Source: an uncultured Propionibacteriaceae bacterium
GTDB lineage: Bacteria; Actinomycetota; Actinomycetes; Propionibacteriales; Propionibacteriaceae
NCBI GenBank assembly: GCA_945875065.1
Contig: CAMCJC010000003.1
Location: 1 to 25,797 of the forward strand
Length of the DNA stretch: 25,797 bases
Reading direction: 5' to 3'
The translations under genes and the position numbers were made by a program. The notes under the pieces were generated by a model. It was not told where the DNA came from, ran no database searches, and saw only the letters and a program-made list of their open reading frames with translations. Below, one piece after another: positions 14,074-21,350 of the stretch. The stretch's first letter is position 1, and each line of letters opens with the position of its first letter.

Positions 14074-16721
14074 TTATGCGGGTAACAGGGTTGAGGCGCG
14101 TGCGCGGCCTGCGATTGCTTTGTCCATCAGGGGTGCTAGGCGGCCTACCAGCGTGCCGTCATTGAGACGCACTTGGATATCGAGCCGGTCGATCACCGCC
14201 TGGGCGGCTTGGGTGGCGATAGCTTCAACATCCACACCACCAGCAGAGGCAGCAGCGGTGAGCCCGCCGATAGACGCTGATGCGGGGGTTCCATTAGGTG
14301 TTATGGCGACAGGGATTCTCACCCCGCTGGCAAGGCCGGCCAGGGTGTCGGTGACGTCTCCTGCCATGGCCTGGGCTGCATCCACCGCACGTGCCCCGTA
14401 GCCGTGATGCCTCCGGCAAGGCCGCGGGTGAGCATGTCACCCACCCAGGCCATCTGCTTCGAGGGTGAGTGGATCCCGAAGTAGCCGGTGATCCCATCCC
14501 AAATGTCCGCACACCAGGAAGCCACCTTGTTCCACAACCAGCCAGCCAGGGACTGGATCCCGTTCCACAGGCCGCGCACCAGGTTCATCCCCACATCCGC
14601 CAACTGCCCGTAGCCTGAGGCCAGGCCGCCCACAATCGCAGAAATAATCTGCGGCAGAGCCGACACGATCGTGCCGATAATCTGCGGCAGCGCCGTAATC
14701 AGCGAGGTCAACAGGCGGATACCAGCATCGACGAGCTGTGGAAGTGCTGCCAGCAGTGCGCTAATGACAGCGGCGATGATGGTTGGCATCGCGGCCACGA
14801 GGGTCTGAATGATCTGCGGCAGCGCCCCAATCAGGGCTGTGAGCAGCCGGATACCGGCGTCGATAAGCTGCGGGATAGCAGTCAAGATCCCGGTCACGAT
14901 GCTGGTGATGATCTGTGGCAGGGCCGCCACGATGGCCTCAATGATCGTCGGCAGCGCCGTGACAATGCTGGTCAGCAGTTGGATGCCTGCGTCGATGATC
15001 ATGGGGATCGCGGCAATGATGAAGTCCACCAGCGCCTGAATAATCTGCGGCAGTGCCTCAATGAGTACCGGCAGGGCTTGGATCAACCCCTGGGCCAGGC
15101 CCGTGATCAGCTGCAGGGCTGCGGCCAGGATCATGGGCAGGTTGTCTGCCAGCACCTGCACCATGGCGGCAAGGACCTCGGCCATGCCGACCAGCAGGCT
15201 GGGCAGGCCCTGGCCGATACCGTCAATGAGGGCGGTGAGGATCTGCACCCCCACATCAAGCAGGCCCGGCAGAAGATTCAAGATCCCACCGATCACGGTG
15301 GTGACAACGGTGGAGGCCAAGGTGGCGATGCTCGGCCCCATCGTGGAGAGGGATTGGACGATGGTGTCCAGTGTTTTGAGTAGCTCCACCCCGATCTTGG
15401 GTACCTCGGTCGCGAGGAACTGAGCCGCCTGATCAATGACGGTGCTAAGGGCTTTAAGGAGGCCTGTCACGCCACCGGACTCAAACCCAGCGGTGAGCGC
15501 ATCAACCCAGGAGTTCACCGCCGGCAGCGCGGTGGAGGCCAACAGTGAGGACAGGCCACCAGCTAGTGCGCCTTTCAGGCCTGCGATGCCGTCTTGCAGG
15601 GTGGAAACCTGCCCGGAGAAGGTTTTCGACTGGGCTTCCATCGCCCCATAAAACTGGCCACCCTCCGCCGTCGCCGAGGCGAAGGCGTCTGCGACCATGT
15701 CGGCGCTGATCGCACCCTTTTCCATCTCCTCTTTAAGCTCACCGACACTCTTACCGGTCTTCTTGGCCATCTCCTGCAGGGGGTTGAACCCGGCGTTGAT
15801 CATCTGCAACAAATCCTGGCCAGAGAGCTTGCCAGCACTAGAGACCTGTGCGAAGGCGAGGGTCAAAGATTCAAGCTTTTGGGCGTCGCCCTGGGAAATA
15901 TCACCCAGCTGACCTAGGCGCAGCTTCGCCTCATCCGCACTGATACCAAACGCCATCAACGTTTGGGTGTTTTTGGCCAGATCCTCCATCCCAAACGGGG
16001 TCTTCGCGGCCGTGACCTTCAGGTCGTTGACCAGCTGCTGGGCCTTGGCCTGGTCGCCCAGCATGGTGGTAAAGCTCGTGGTGTACTGCTCCATCGAGGC
16101 GTTGTAGGCAACACCGTCCTTCATGGCCTGGGCAAACCCGCGACCAATCCCCGCGATCGCCCCGCCAATAGCCTTGACCCCGCCGATGATCGCCTCAGCA
16201 GCAAGATTGGCTTTGAGGACATCACCGAAAATGCGGGTCTTACCCGAGGTGTCATCGAGCTCGCCGCCGAGTTCGTCGACCTCGCGGGAGAGCTTGTCCG
16301 CACCAGATGCTGCGTCCTTGAGCTCACCCTCCGAGTTGCCTGCCGCGGTGGTGAGCTGGTCGATCTTAGTAGTGTTCTCGGAAAGTTCGCGCTCCATGTC
16401 GTTGAGCGTCGCGGTGGCGTTGTTGAGCTGGATCCGCCAATTCTGGGTGCGAGAATCCGACTGGCCAAACGAAGCAGACGCGTTATCCAGTGCGGCCTTG
16501 AGCGCCTGAATCTTGGAGCGCTGGGCCTCGATCTCTTTGCCCAGCACCTGGTTGCGGGCGGTCAGGGCGTCAGCGTCGGTGGCGTTTTTCCCGAACTGGG
16601 AGGCCACCACCTTCATTTCTGAGCCAAGAACCCGCATCTCACGGTTGATGTCCGCGATCGCTTTCTTGAACTCCCGCTCGCCCTCCAGGCCAATCTTCAA
16701 ACCAAAAGTCGAATCAGCCAT
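14074..16721 (-). CDS. Tape measure protein, with a -1 frameshift near its C terminus
   Basis: ATG 16721 (MADSTFGLKIGLEGEREFKK) is preferred over an upstream start at 16760 because AAAGG sits ~10 bases before it. A coiled-coil N terminus (~1-200) leads to the tape-measure core (~200-400: NTQTLMAFGISADEAKLRLG, FAQVSSAGKLSGQDLLQMIN). Long hydrophobic helices rich in repeated LPQII and AGIRLLT motifs (~450-720) follow, then GIHSPSKQMAWVGDMLTRGL. After GGITATG the frame turns to junk and stops at 14319. The proper ending (ARAVDAAQAMAGDVTDTLAG..., to TAA 14074) is in the -1 frame. The join is a G4 run (14394-14397 on the plus strand). Total length would be ~880 residues. It may be a one-base deletion, a sequencing error or recoding. 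The protein sets tail length and helps DNA entry. Confidence 0.88.
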
Positions 16722-16750
16722 GGCATGTGCCTTTCTGGGGATACGGAAAA

Positions 16751-16775
16751 GCCCCACCACGTCCTGTGATGGGGC
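16751..16775 (-). terminator. Terminator-like hairpin just upstream of the tape measure gene
   Basis: On the minus strand GCCCCATCAC (16775-16766), a 5-base loop and GTGGTGGGGC (16760-16751) form a 10-bp stem with one T-G wobble, followed by TTTT (16750-16747). It lies 26 bases before the tape measure ATG. It would end transcripts of the Abi locus, but late transcripts must pass it too. Confidence 0.7.
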
Positions 16776-17283
16776 CAGTGATTGGTTGGGGTCCTGTTCC
16801 GGCGAGCTATTCGCTCTCTAGCGTCAGAGCATGGGCGAGGAGGCGGCCTGGGTGCACAGCGCCATGTTTTTGCTAGAGTGATGGCAATCGTTCAGCCCGC
16901 CTCAGCCTTGTGCTGGGAGTGGGCTGGATCTTTATCTGCGCCAAGAAGGAGGAGGGGACGTCTCGTCCACTTAAACCGGGCTACAGGTCGGATGGAAAAT
17001 AGTGTCGAGACACTCAGCTGTCGAGCGGCCCAAGGTCCTCTTGGCTCCTACAGCAGCTACGTACTAATCTGGTCTTACCAGTACCGGCTCGCCGCGTCTT
17101 CTGATGTGGTCAGAGCCGGTCGTCATTTTTGTCTGGCTCGTGGCAATGTCGCCTGGATGTGTGTGCGATCGTTAGGTACTATCGATACCAACACGACCGG
17201 TTCCGCCGCCCATCTCGGTGGGAGTCCAGGGCCGGTCCCTTTGCTAATGCAACCCGATCCACCAAGAACTAGGCTGATCGGGC
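16776..17283. other. 508-bp gene-free, hairpin-rich stretch after the Abi gene
   Basis: No frame here has protein-like composition, although one long plus-strand frame is open. Perfect short stems are frequent: AGTGTC/GACACT (17001-17014), CCAAG/CTTGG (17030-17044), CTGGT/ACCAG (17069-17081) and ACCGGCTC/GAGCCGGT (17083-17120). The first is followed by ATTTTC on the minus strand. In related phages the tape measure usually follows gpGT directly, so the whole 16.75-18.12 kb stretch looks inserted. It may hold an untranslated RNA or be remnant DNA from the insertion. Confidence 0.5.
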
Positions 17284-17931
17284 CTATTTCGTCATCTGTA
17301 TGTTTTCTTCCAGCCACGCGCGAGCATTAGGATCAATCCACTCCATCAGCAGGCATGCACGGCGAAAATCAGCGTCAAGATCACGACGAAACACCGGCTC
17401 GAGATGAGCTGCCCGATTACGCACATGGTTAATGTCAGCTAAGACCGCCGAGACTTGTTGCTGCCGAACGCGAAGGTCCGAATCGCCATATGGGAAAGCT
17501 CGATGAACCGCTGGTACCCAGAGGGATGCGTAATAGCGCCTCGAAGTCATAAAGCGCCAAAATCCAAATGACAGCTCCGCAGCAATGCTGCCATGACTGA
17601 CTTTCCTACCAGTGTGTCGCACACGCTTCTTAGCTGCGCGAATATCCTCCTGTGCCTTCGAATCCAACACTGGCAGGTCAAACCAGTCAGCTATTCCATC
17701 GCGCTGTGCCGCATAGTTGGCCAGGCTCTTATCAATGCTGTTGCGTGTCACAACTTCAACCATGCCGGTCATTCTTTGAATCGAAGCCGCAATATCAAGG
17801 TTGTGTTGATAGAGCACGAAGGCCTCGTCGAGGAGACCATCACAGGCGTTGAGGTAGGTGGACATGCGCTCGGCGGAGAGCAAACGCATCATGACCTGGG
17901 GATCCCAACCACGTGCTCCCGTACTAGGCAT
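17284..17931 (-). CDS. Abi family protein with a HEPN-type RNase motif (phage-exclusion cargo)
   Basis: A helical 215-residue protein from ATG 17931, with AGGAGGG upstream. It shows the Abi_2/AbiD/AbiF-like pattern: ERMSTYLNACDGLLDEAFVL, MVEVVTRNSIDKSL (57-70), then SHGSIAAELSFGFWRFMTSR, YYASLW, and LADINHVRNRAAHLEP (164-179). RNRAAH at 171-176 fits the R(x4)H motif of HEPN ribonucleases, and Arg171 and His176 would be catalytic. Members of this family act in abortive infection by cutting RNA in infected cells. It sits in the tail operon between gpGT and the tape measure, in the same direction, but with 187 bp of structured DNA before it and a terminator after it. Its base composition is more AT-rich than its neighbours. 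It is best read as a moron that protects the lysogen from other phages. Confidence 0.85.
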   Translation of the reverse strand: MPSTGARGWDPQVMMRLLSAERMSTYLNACDGLLDEAFVLYQHNLDIAASIQRMTGMVEVVTRNSIDKSLANYAAQRDGIADWFDLPVLDSKAQEDIRAAKKRVRHTGRKVSHGSIAAELSFGFWRFMTSRRYYASLWVPAVHRAFPYGDSDLRVRQQQVSAVLADINHVRNRAAHLEPVFRRDLDADFRRACLLMEWIDPNARAWLEENIQMTK

Positions 17932-17939
17932 AGCCCGCC

Positions 17940-18092
17940 CTCCTGTGCTAACATGGTCTGCGAAGACCCCGGAACGATCCCCAGCTTTGGCTGCATCGCC
18001 GGGGTTACCGCTTTTCTTACACTGGTACCTGCCCCGGCGAGAATACCTGCACGGCAGGTGCTGCCAGATAGTGTTCCACCGGGGTTTTTCCC
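17940..18092 (+). ncRNA. Candidate structured RNA beside the Abi gene
   Basis: The 187-bp gap between the gpT stop and the Abi start has no gene but contains two strong hairpins. Hairpin A (17966-18005) has a 7-bp ACCCCGG/CCGGGGT stem, then CGAT/ATCG and CAGC/GCTG inside. Hairpin B (18032-18084) has a CCCCGG/CCGGGG outer stem around a perfect ACCTGC-ACG-GCAGGT stem. On the plus strand B is followed at once by TTTTTC (18085-18090), a good terminator, and an extended -10-like TGCTAACAT lies at 17946-17954 without a clear -35. This would give a ~125-base RNA divergent from the Abi gene. Alternatively the hairpins are the Abi mRNA leader on the minus strand. The strand and the very existence of the RNA are inferred. 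Confidence 0.35.
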
Positions 18093-18118
18093 TATTCTAC
18101 CTCCGCCCTTGGTTTGGC

Positions 18119-18340
18119 TTAGATCCCTGCGGGGATGACCTCATCAATCGTCACCTGCGAGTTGGTGCGGCTGGGTTGTTCGTGTTGCCAGTGGCATTCG
18201 ACCAAGTCCAGTAGCACGCCAAGTGGGAGCAGGGCTGTCTGCCAGCGGTCCAGGTGCAGGTAGCGGTGGGCCAGATAGGTCAGTCTCGTGAGTGTTTCGG
18301 CCCATCCGCTACCTGTGGGTGTGCTGCTCAGGCTTTTGGG
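18119..18340 (-). CDS. gpT part of the tail assembly chaperone gpGT, made by -1 frameshift
   Basis: This frame has no start of its own. A slip at C CCA AAA (18340-18334) moves ribosomes from gpG into it, adding 71 residues: SLSSTPTGSGWAETLTRLTY, then LAHRYLHLDRWQTALLPLGV and a tail ending IDEVIPAGI, stop TAA 18119-18121. The fused gpGT would have 203 residues. The heptamer is an exact X XXY YYZ site, two codons before the gpG stop, and the extension is protein-like, so recoding is very likely. By analogy with lambda, gpGT brings tail tube subunits to the tape measure. Normally the tape measure gene follows closely; here the Abi locus intervenes. Confidence 0.82.
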   Translation of the reverse strand, partial: PKSLSSTPTGSGWAETLTRLTYLAHRYLHLDRWQTALLPLGVLLDLVECHWQHEQPSRTNSQVTIDEVIPAGI

Positions 18341-18729
18341 GAGGCGACCTCACGGCGCATGCCTGCCTCCAAGGCTGCGGTGATCGCGTCCTTGTAGTCG
18401 GCAAGCTCCCCGGGCACGGTGAGCAGCTCAACCTCCTCAGCGGTGATCTGCGGCCACTCATCCCCGTTGGCATACAGGTTGTGGATGAGGACGGATTGGT
18501 TGGCCAGCAGGGCGATCAGCCAGCAGATTTCACCGATCTGCTCACCCAAATCATTGGAGGATTCCAGCTTGTCGCCAAGCTGCTCGAGCCCACCGTAGCG
18601 GGAGGCGATCTCTCGGGTGGCGCGGGTGGTCAGCACCAGTTCCAGGTCTCGTCCGCCCAGGCGGATGAACGCCGAGTGTCCCGGGCCTTCGGGCAAAGCG
18701 CTGGTGGGGGTCTTCTTCTTGGGTGCCAT
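18328..18729 (-). CDS. Tail assembly chaperone gpG-like
   Basis: A 133-residue protein from ATG 18729, with AAGGAG upstream. After a Lys/Pro/Thr start (MAPKKKTPTSALPEGPGHSA), the sequence RLGGRDLELVLTTRATREIA and the helical ICWLIALLANQSVLIHNLYA match the first tail assembly chaperone of siphoviruses with phi13-like major tail proteins. The reading frame ends REVASPKA. The slippery CCCAAAA spans the last codons and leads to the gpT extension. It helps load tail tube protein onto the tape measure in the cytoplasm and is not part of the finished virion. Confidence 0.85.
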   Translation of the reverse strand: MAPKKKTPTSALPEGPGHSAFIRLGGRDLELVLTTRATREIASRYGGLEQLGDKLESSNDLGEQIGEICWLIALLANQSVLIHNLYANGDEWPQITAEEVELLTVPGELADYKDAITAALEAGMRREVASPKA

Positions 18730-18740
18730 GCGTGTTCTCC

Positions 18741-19349
18741 TTAGTTGCCAGAGCCCGTGGTCGTGGTGGTTGTGGTGTAGGCCGGCTCATACACGGTGCT
18801 AAACCAGGCGTCCGTGATGGTCTTTGCGGCCTCCCCTTCGGTGGTTTCCACCTTCCACGGATGCTTGCCCGAGGGGTCGGGCTTGGTGCGGCGCAGGATC
18901 GTGCCCTCGATCTCCGGGGTGGAAAACTCGATCGAATCGCCCTTGGTGGTAAGGGATGCGGTGGGAACGGCGAAGCGGACCTTGTAGAGCCAGAAGTACC
19001 GGTAGGTGCCATTCGCTTTGCGGGTGCGGAACCCGATCGCGACCGGCGCCCCGCCATCCTCGGAAGTTGAGACCAGCACCTTGTTCTTATCGATGACCGC
19101 ACCGACCAGGTCGGCGGCCACCTCGGCGCTGATGTCATCCACACCCAGGGTCAGGGTGCCGGATTTGAATTCTTTGACGACCTCGGCAGGTCCGTCGTCC
19201 GCATACAGGATTGCTTCTGCGACCTCGATGGACACCTCCGCGCTGATGGCCTTGGCCAGCTGCTTAGGTGTGCCGTAGGTTTCCTCACCAGTGGAGGGGT
19301 TTTCCGTGATGGTCGCGTAGTACAGGGAATCGAGTCCGATGGTTGCCAT
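18741..19349 (-). CDS. Major tail protein (phi13-like)
   Basis: This 202-residue protein begins MATIGLDSLYYATITENPST, the usual opening of phi13-type major tail proteins, followed by SAEVSIEVAEAILYADDGPA and LTLGVDDISAEVAADLVGAV. The beta-rich middle has GFRTRKANGTYRYFWLYKVR. The end is a Thr/Gly tail (YTTTTTTTGSGN). It would form the tail tube. The start at ATG 19349 has AAAGGAAA upstream. It lies 11 bases from gpG and 18 from the tail terminator-like gene, in the compact late operon. Confidence 0.9.
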   Translation of the reverse strand: MATIGLDSLYYATITENPSTGEETYGTPKQLAKAISAEVSIEVAEAILYADDGPAEVVKEFKSGTLTLGVDDISAEVAADLVGAVIDKNKVLVSTSEDGGAPVAIGFRTRKANGTYRYFWLYKVRFAVPTASLTTKGDSIEFSTPEIEGTILRRTKPDPSGKHPWKVETTEGEAAKTITDAWFSTVYEPAYTTTTTTTGSGN

Positions 19350-19367
19350 AGTTGGAGTTTCCTTTCG

Positions 19368-19718
19368 TTAGAGCGTGTGGTGGATTTGGGTATCGATGGC
19401 GTAGTGGTGGTAGCCGGTCTCGTCCTCGAACCCGATATAGGAACGAGCCGTGACCGTGACACCACCAGCCAGTAGCGCGGCGGTGAGCTGGTCGCGAAGC
19501 GGCAGGTAGTTGCCCCGCGCATACAAGGACAGGCGTGCTTCTTCGATCTGGGCCCCTGGGGTGTTATCCCCGTACAGGGCCAGGGTGTCCACCAGCGGGG
19601 TGAGCACCACGAACGCTTCCGGCAGCGGGGTTTCGGTAAACAGGCCCACCCGCACCGGCAAGCCGAGCTTCTCGCAGACGGTGGTGAGGTGCTCCAGCAG
19701 TGGGATGCTCTCGCTCAT
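19368..19718 (-). CDS. Tail terminator-like / tail completion protein
   Basis: A 116-residue protein placed between the HK97 gp10-like gene and the major tail gene, where siphoviruses keep the tail terminator. The sequence PEAFVVLTPLVDTLALYGDN, then EEARLSLYARGNYLPLRDQL and a final YHHYAIDTQIHHTL show the alternating strand-helix pattern of that fold (a helix packed on a small sheet). The identification depends on position and pattern; sequence similarity in this family is always low. ATG 19718 overlaps the upstream stop as ATGA and has AAAGG upstream. It would cap the tail tube and join it to the head. Confidence 0.72.
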   Translation of the reverse strand: MSESIPLLEHLTTVCEKLGLPVRVGLFTETPLPEAFVVLTPLVDTLALYGDNTPGAQIEEARLSLYARGNYLPLRDQLTAALLAGGVTVTARSYIGFEDETGYHHYAIDTQIHHTL

Positions 19719-20137
19719 GTGCTGCCTTTCGGGAGGCGCTCTGTCAACACTCGTTTCATGGCCTCCAAGGCTGGGGCGCGGGTGGTGCGGCGGGTGCGGG
19801 TAAGAAACGGACGGGCTACCTGGCGGGTGGAGCCGTATTCGAGGATGGTCGCGATCTTCGCGTTCACACCCCCGTCTTGGCGGGGCTCATCGAAGCCGAC
19901 TTTCACGTTGTGGTTTCCCGCCCGATCCGTCTTCACCGGGGTGAGGCCCAGGGCTGCGACAAGCTGGCCGGTGGAGTACCTACCGGTAATAGAGGCAGCA
20001 AGGTTGGCGCGCATGACCGGCTCAACCACACTGCCGGCGGCTTTCAGGGCTGCTTCGGCATGCTCATCGAGGTGGGCTCCTGCCGCCGTGAGCTCATCGA
20101 GCACAGCGGTGGGAAGTTTCACGGTTGCCCTAGCCAT
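19715..20137 (-). CDS. HK97 gp10-like neck protein
   Basis: A 140-residue basic protein: MARATVKLPTAVLDELTAAG, a helical segment with AALKAAGSVVEPVMRANLAA, then a beta region and EYGSTRQVARPFLTRTRRTT. The EYGT/S..q.arPFl signature is typical of HK97 gp10 family proteins. ATG 20137 has AAGGAG upstream. It belongs next to the head closure gene, but 1.2 kb of plus-strand metal-response genes now lie between them, so it may need a separate promoter or read-through from the capsid genes. Confidence 0.85.
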   Translation of the reverse strand: MARATVKLPTAVLDELTAAGAHLDEHAEAALKAAGSVVEPVMRANLAASITGRYSTGQLVAALGLTPVKTDRAGNHNVKVGFDEPRQDGGVNAKIATILEYGSTRQVARPFLTRTRRTTRAPALEAMKRVLTERLPKGST

Positions 20138-20179
20138 TACCTAACTCCTTCTTGTGAATACGGCGCCGACCGTAAGCCT

Positions 20180-20243
20180 TTGCTTAAACCGCCAAACCTG
20201 CTAATATCGGTACATCACGTTTATAACCATGAGAAGCGATATT
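20180..20243 (+). promoter_or_regulatory. Probable promoter and operator of the metal-response genes
   Basis: TTGCTT (20180-20185) and TAATAT (20202-20207) are spaced 16 bases apart, a fair sigma-70-type promoter. AATATCG (20203-20209) and CGATATT (20237-20243) form a perfect 7-bp inverted repeat spanning the presumed start site, a possible ArsR-type operator, although its 27-base spacing is wider than usual. Confidence 0.5.
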
Positions 20244-20261
20244 TCAGGCGGTGGAACGACG

Positions 20262-20639
20262 ATGATTGATGAAGAGACACTGGCTGACAAGGAGTCAGCC
20301 ACCCGTGCGGCGTGCCTTTTCCATGGATTTTCAGATATCTCGCGAATGCGTATCGTTCAACATCTCTTCAACGGTGAGCACAACGTCAAGCAACTCACTG
20401 CTCATCTGGGGTTGGCGCAAACCACCGTGTCAGGACACTTGGCGTGTCTGCTGGATTGCGGGGTTATTCAGCGGCGTGCGGTGGGTCGCTCCTCCATGTA
20501 TTCACTCACCCACCCCCAGAAGACGATGGCCCTTCTAGTTGCAGCACAAGACCTGTTATCTGCAACAGGCCAGGCGGTGACTTTGTGTCCACGTCACGGT
20601 ATCGAGGCCCTACGCAACACAACCAAGGAGGAACAGTGA
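20262..20639 (+). CDS. CmtR-like ArsR/SmtB metal-sensing repressor
   Basis: This 125-residue winged-helix protein has its HTH at ~42-68: VKQLTAHLGLAQTTVSGHLA. Cys62 and Cys66 (ACLLDCGV) lie in the recognition-helix region, and Cys109 (TLCPRHG) near the C terminus. That layout mirrors Cys57, Cys61 and Cys102 of mycobacterial CmtR, a Cd(II)/Pb(II) sensor. ATG 20262 is preferred, with GGTGG upstream; the frame extends to ATG 20229, which has no ribosome site. It should repress its own operon until soft metal binds. Its stop overlaps the transporter GTG. It is transcribed against the phage late genes and is more AT-rich than they are, so it is acquired cargo. Confidence 0.88.
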   Translation: MIDEETLADKESATRAACLFHGFSDISRMRIVQHLFNGEHNVKQLTAHLGLAQTTVSGHLACLLDCGVIQRRAVGRSSMYSLTHPQKTMALLVAAQDLLSATGQAVTLCPRHGIEALRNTTKEEQ

Positions 20640-21331
20640 ACGTTACCGACACAACAACCGATTGCTGCAGAGAATGCACCACTAACACAAAGGATTCGAA
20701 CGGGCCGGCTCTCAGCCCGCAAAGGCGAACAATACTGAACAGGCGTGCTAAAACCCTTGCCCAAGGTCTAGTGCTCTACAACGTCGCCGAAGGAGTGATC
20801 TCGATTGCTTCCGGTTTAGTAGCAGGCTCGATCGCCTTGGTCGGGTTCGGCCTTGACTCCGCCGTCGAAGTCCTGTCCGGACTGGTCATTATTTGGCAGT
20901 TCCGTCACGCAAATCCCGAGGCATACGAGCGCAAAGCACTAGGTCTCATAGCCGGAGCCTTCTTTATCTTGGCCGCCTACGTCGGTACCGAATCAATACT
21001 CACCATGATTGAAGGACATAAAGCAGCTCCTTCCTTAGCGGGGATCGTGATCGCAATCCTCTCCGTCATCATCATGCCCACCGTGTCCCTCATACAACGA
21101 CGAACGGGGCAGGAACTCGGATCCGCCTCCGTAGTAGCCGATTCCAAACAAGTGCTGCTATGTGCAGTCATGTCCTTAGCACTCCTATTGGGGCTGGTAA
21201 TCAATGCACTGTGGGGCTGGTGGTGGCTTGACCCCGTAATCGGTCTATTCATCGCCCTACTTGCACTCCGAGAAGGAATCGAAGCCCTACGCGGCAAAGC
21301 CTGCGCCTGCACCTCAGGACTTAGTCAATAA
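20636..21331 (+). CDS. CDF-like cation efflux transporter
   Basis: The GTG start at 20636 overlaps the repressor stop (GTGA), with AGGAGG 5 bases upstream, giving 231 residues. About five to six hydrophobic segments are visible: ~48-70, 75-87, 101-123, 133-152, 173-193 and 197-213. It fits the short actinobacterial cation transporter branch of the CDF family, with GFGLDSAVEVLSG in TM2 and NALWGWWWLDPVIGL late. Canonical HxxxD sites are replaced: Asp74 and Glu78 in TM2, Asp169 near TM5. Cys clusters at both ends (C10, C11, C14; C223, C225) suggest soft-metal handling at the cytoplasmic face. With a CmtR-like regulator, the likely substrates are Cd, Pb or Zn; the ion cannot be read from sequence. 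Confidence 0.86.
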   Translation: MNVTDTTTDCCRECTTNTKDSNGPALSPQRRTILNRRAKTLAQGLVLYNVAEGVISIASGLVAGSIALVGFGLDSAVEVLSGLVIIWQFRHANPEAYERKALGLIAGAFFILAAYVGTESILTMIEGHKAAPSLAGIVIAILSVIIMPTVSLIQRRTGQELGSASVVADSKQVLLCAVMSLALLLGLVINALWGWWWLDPVIGLFIALLALREGIEALRGKACACTSGLSQ

Positions 21332-21350
21332 TCAGCGCCCCGCAGGTCAA

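Noticed and set aside
16990..17125. Possible tRNA-like fold
   Set aside because: Several stems are present, but there is no acceptor stem of proper length, no TTCRANNC T-loop and no CCA-adjacent end.
17123..17317. 64-codon minus-strand frame overlapping the Abi 3' end
   Set aside because: Overlaps the Abi gene in another frame, has no Shine-Dalgarno and low-complexity Gly/Pro content.
16782..17330. 182-codon plus-strand open frame opposite the Abi 3' region
   Set aside because: No ribosome site, erratic Arg/Ser/Cys-rich composition and no domain pattern. It overlaps the Abi stop and the hairpin-rich non-coding DNA.
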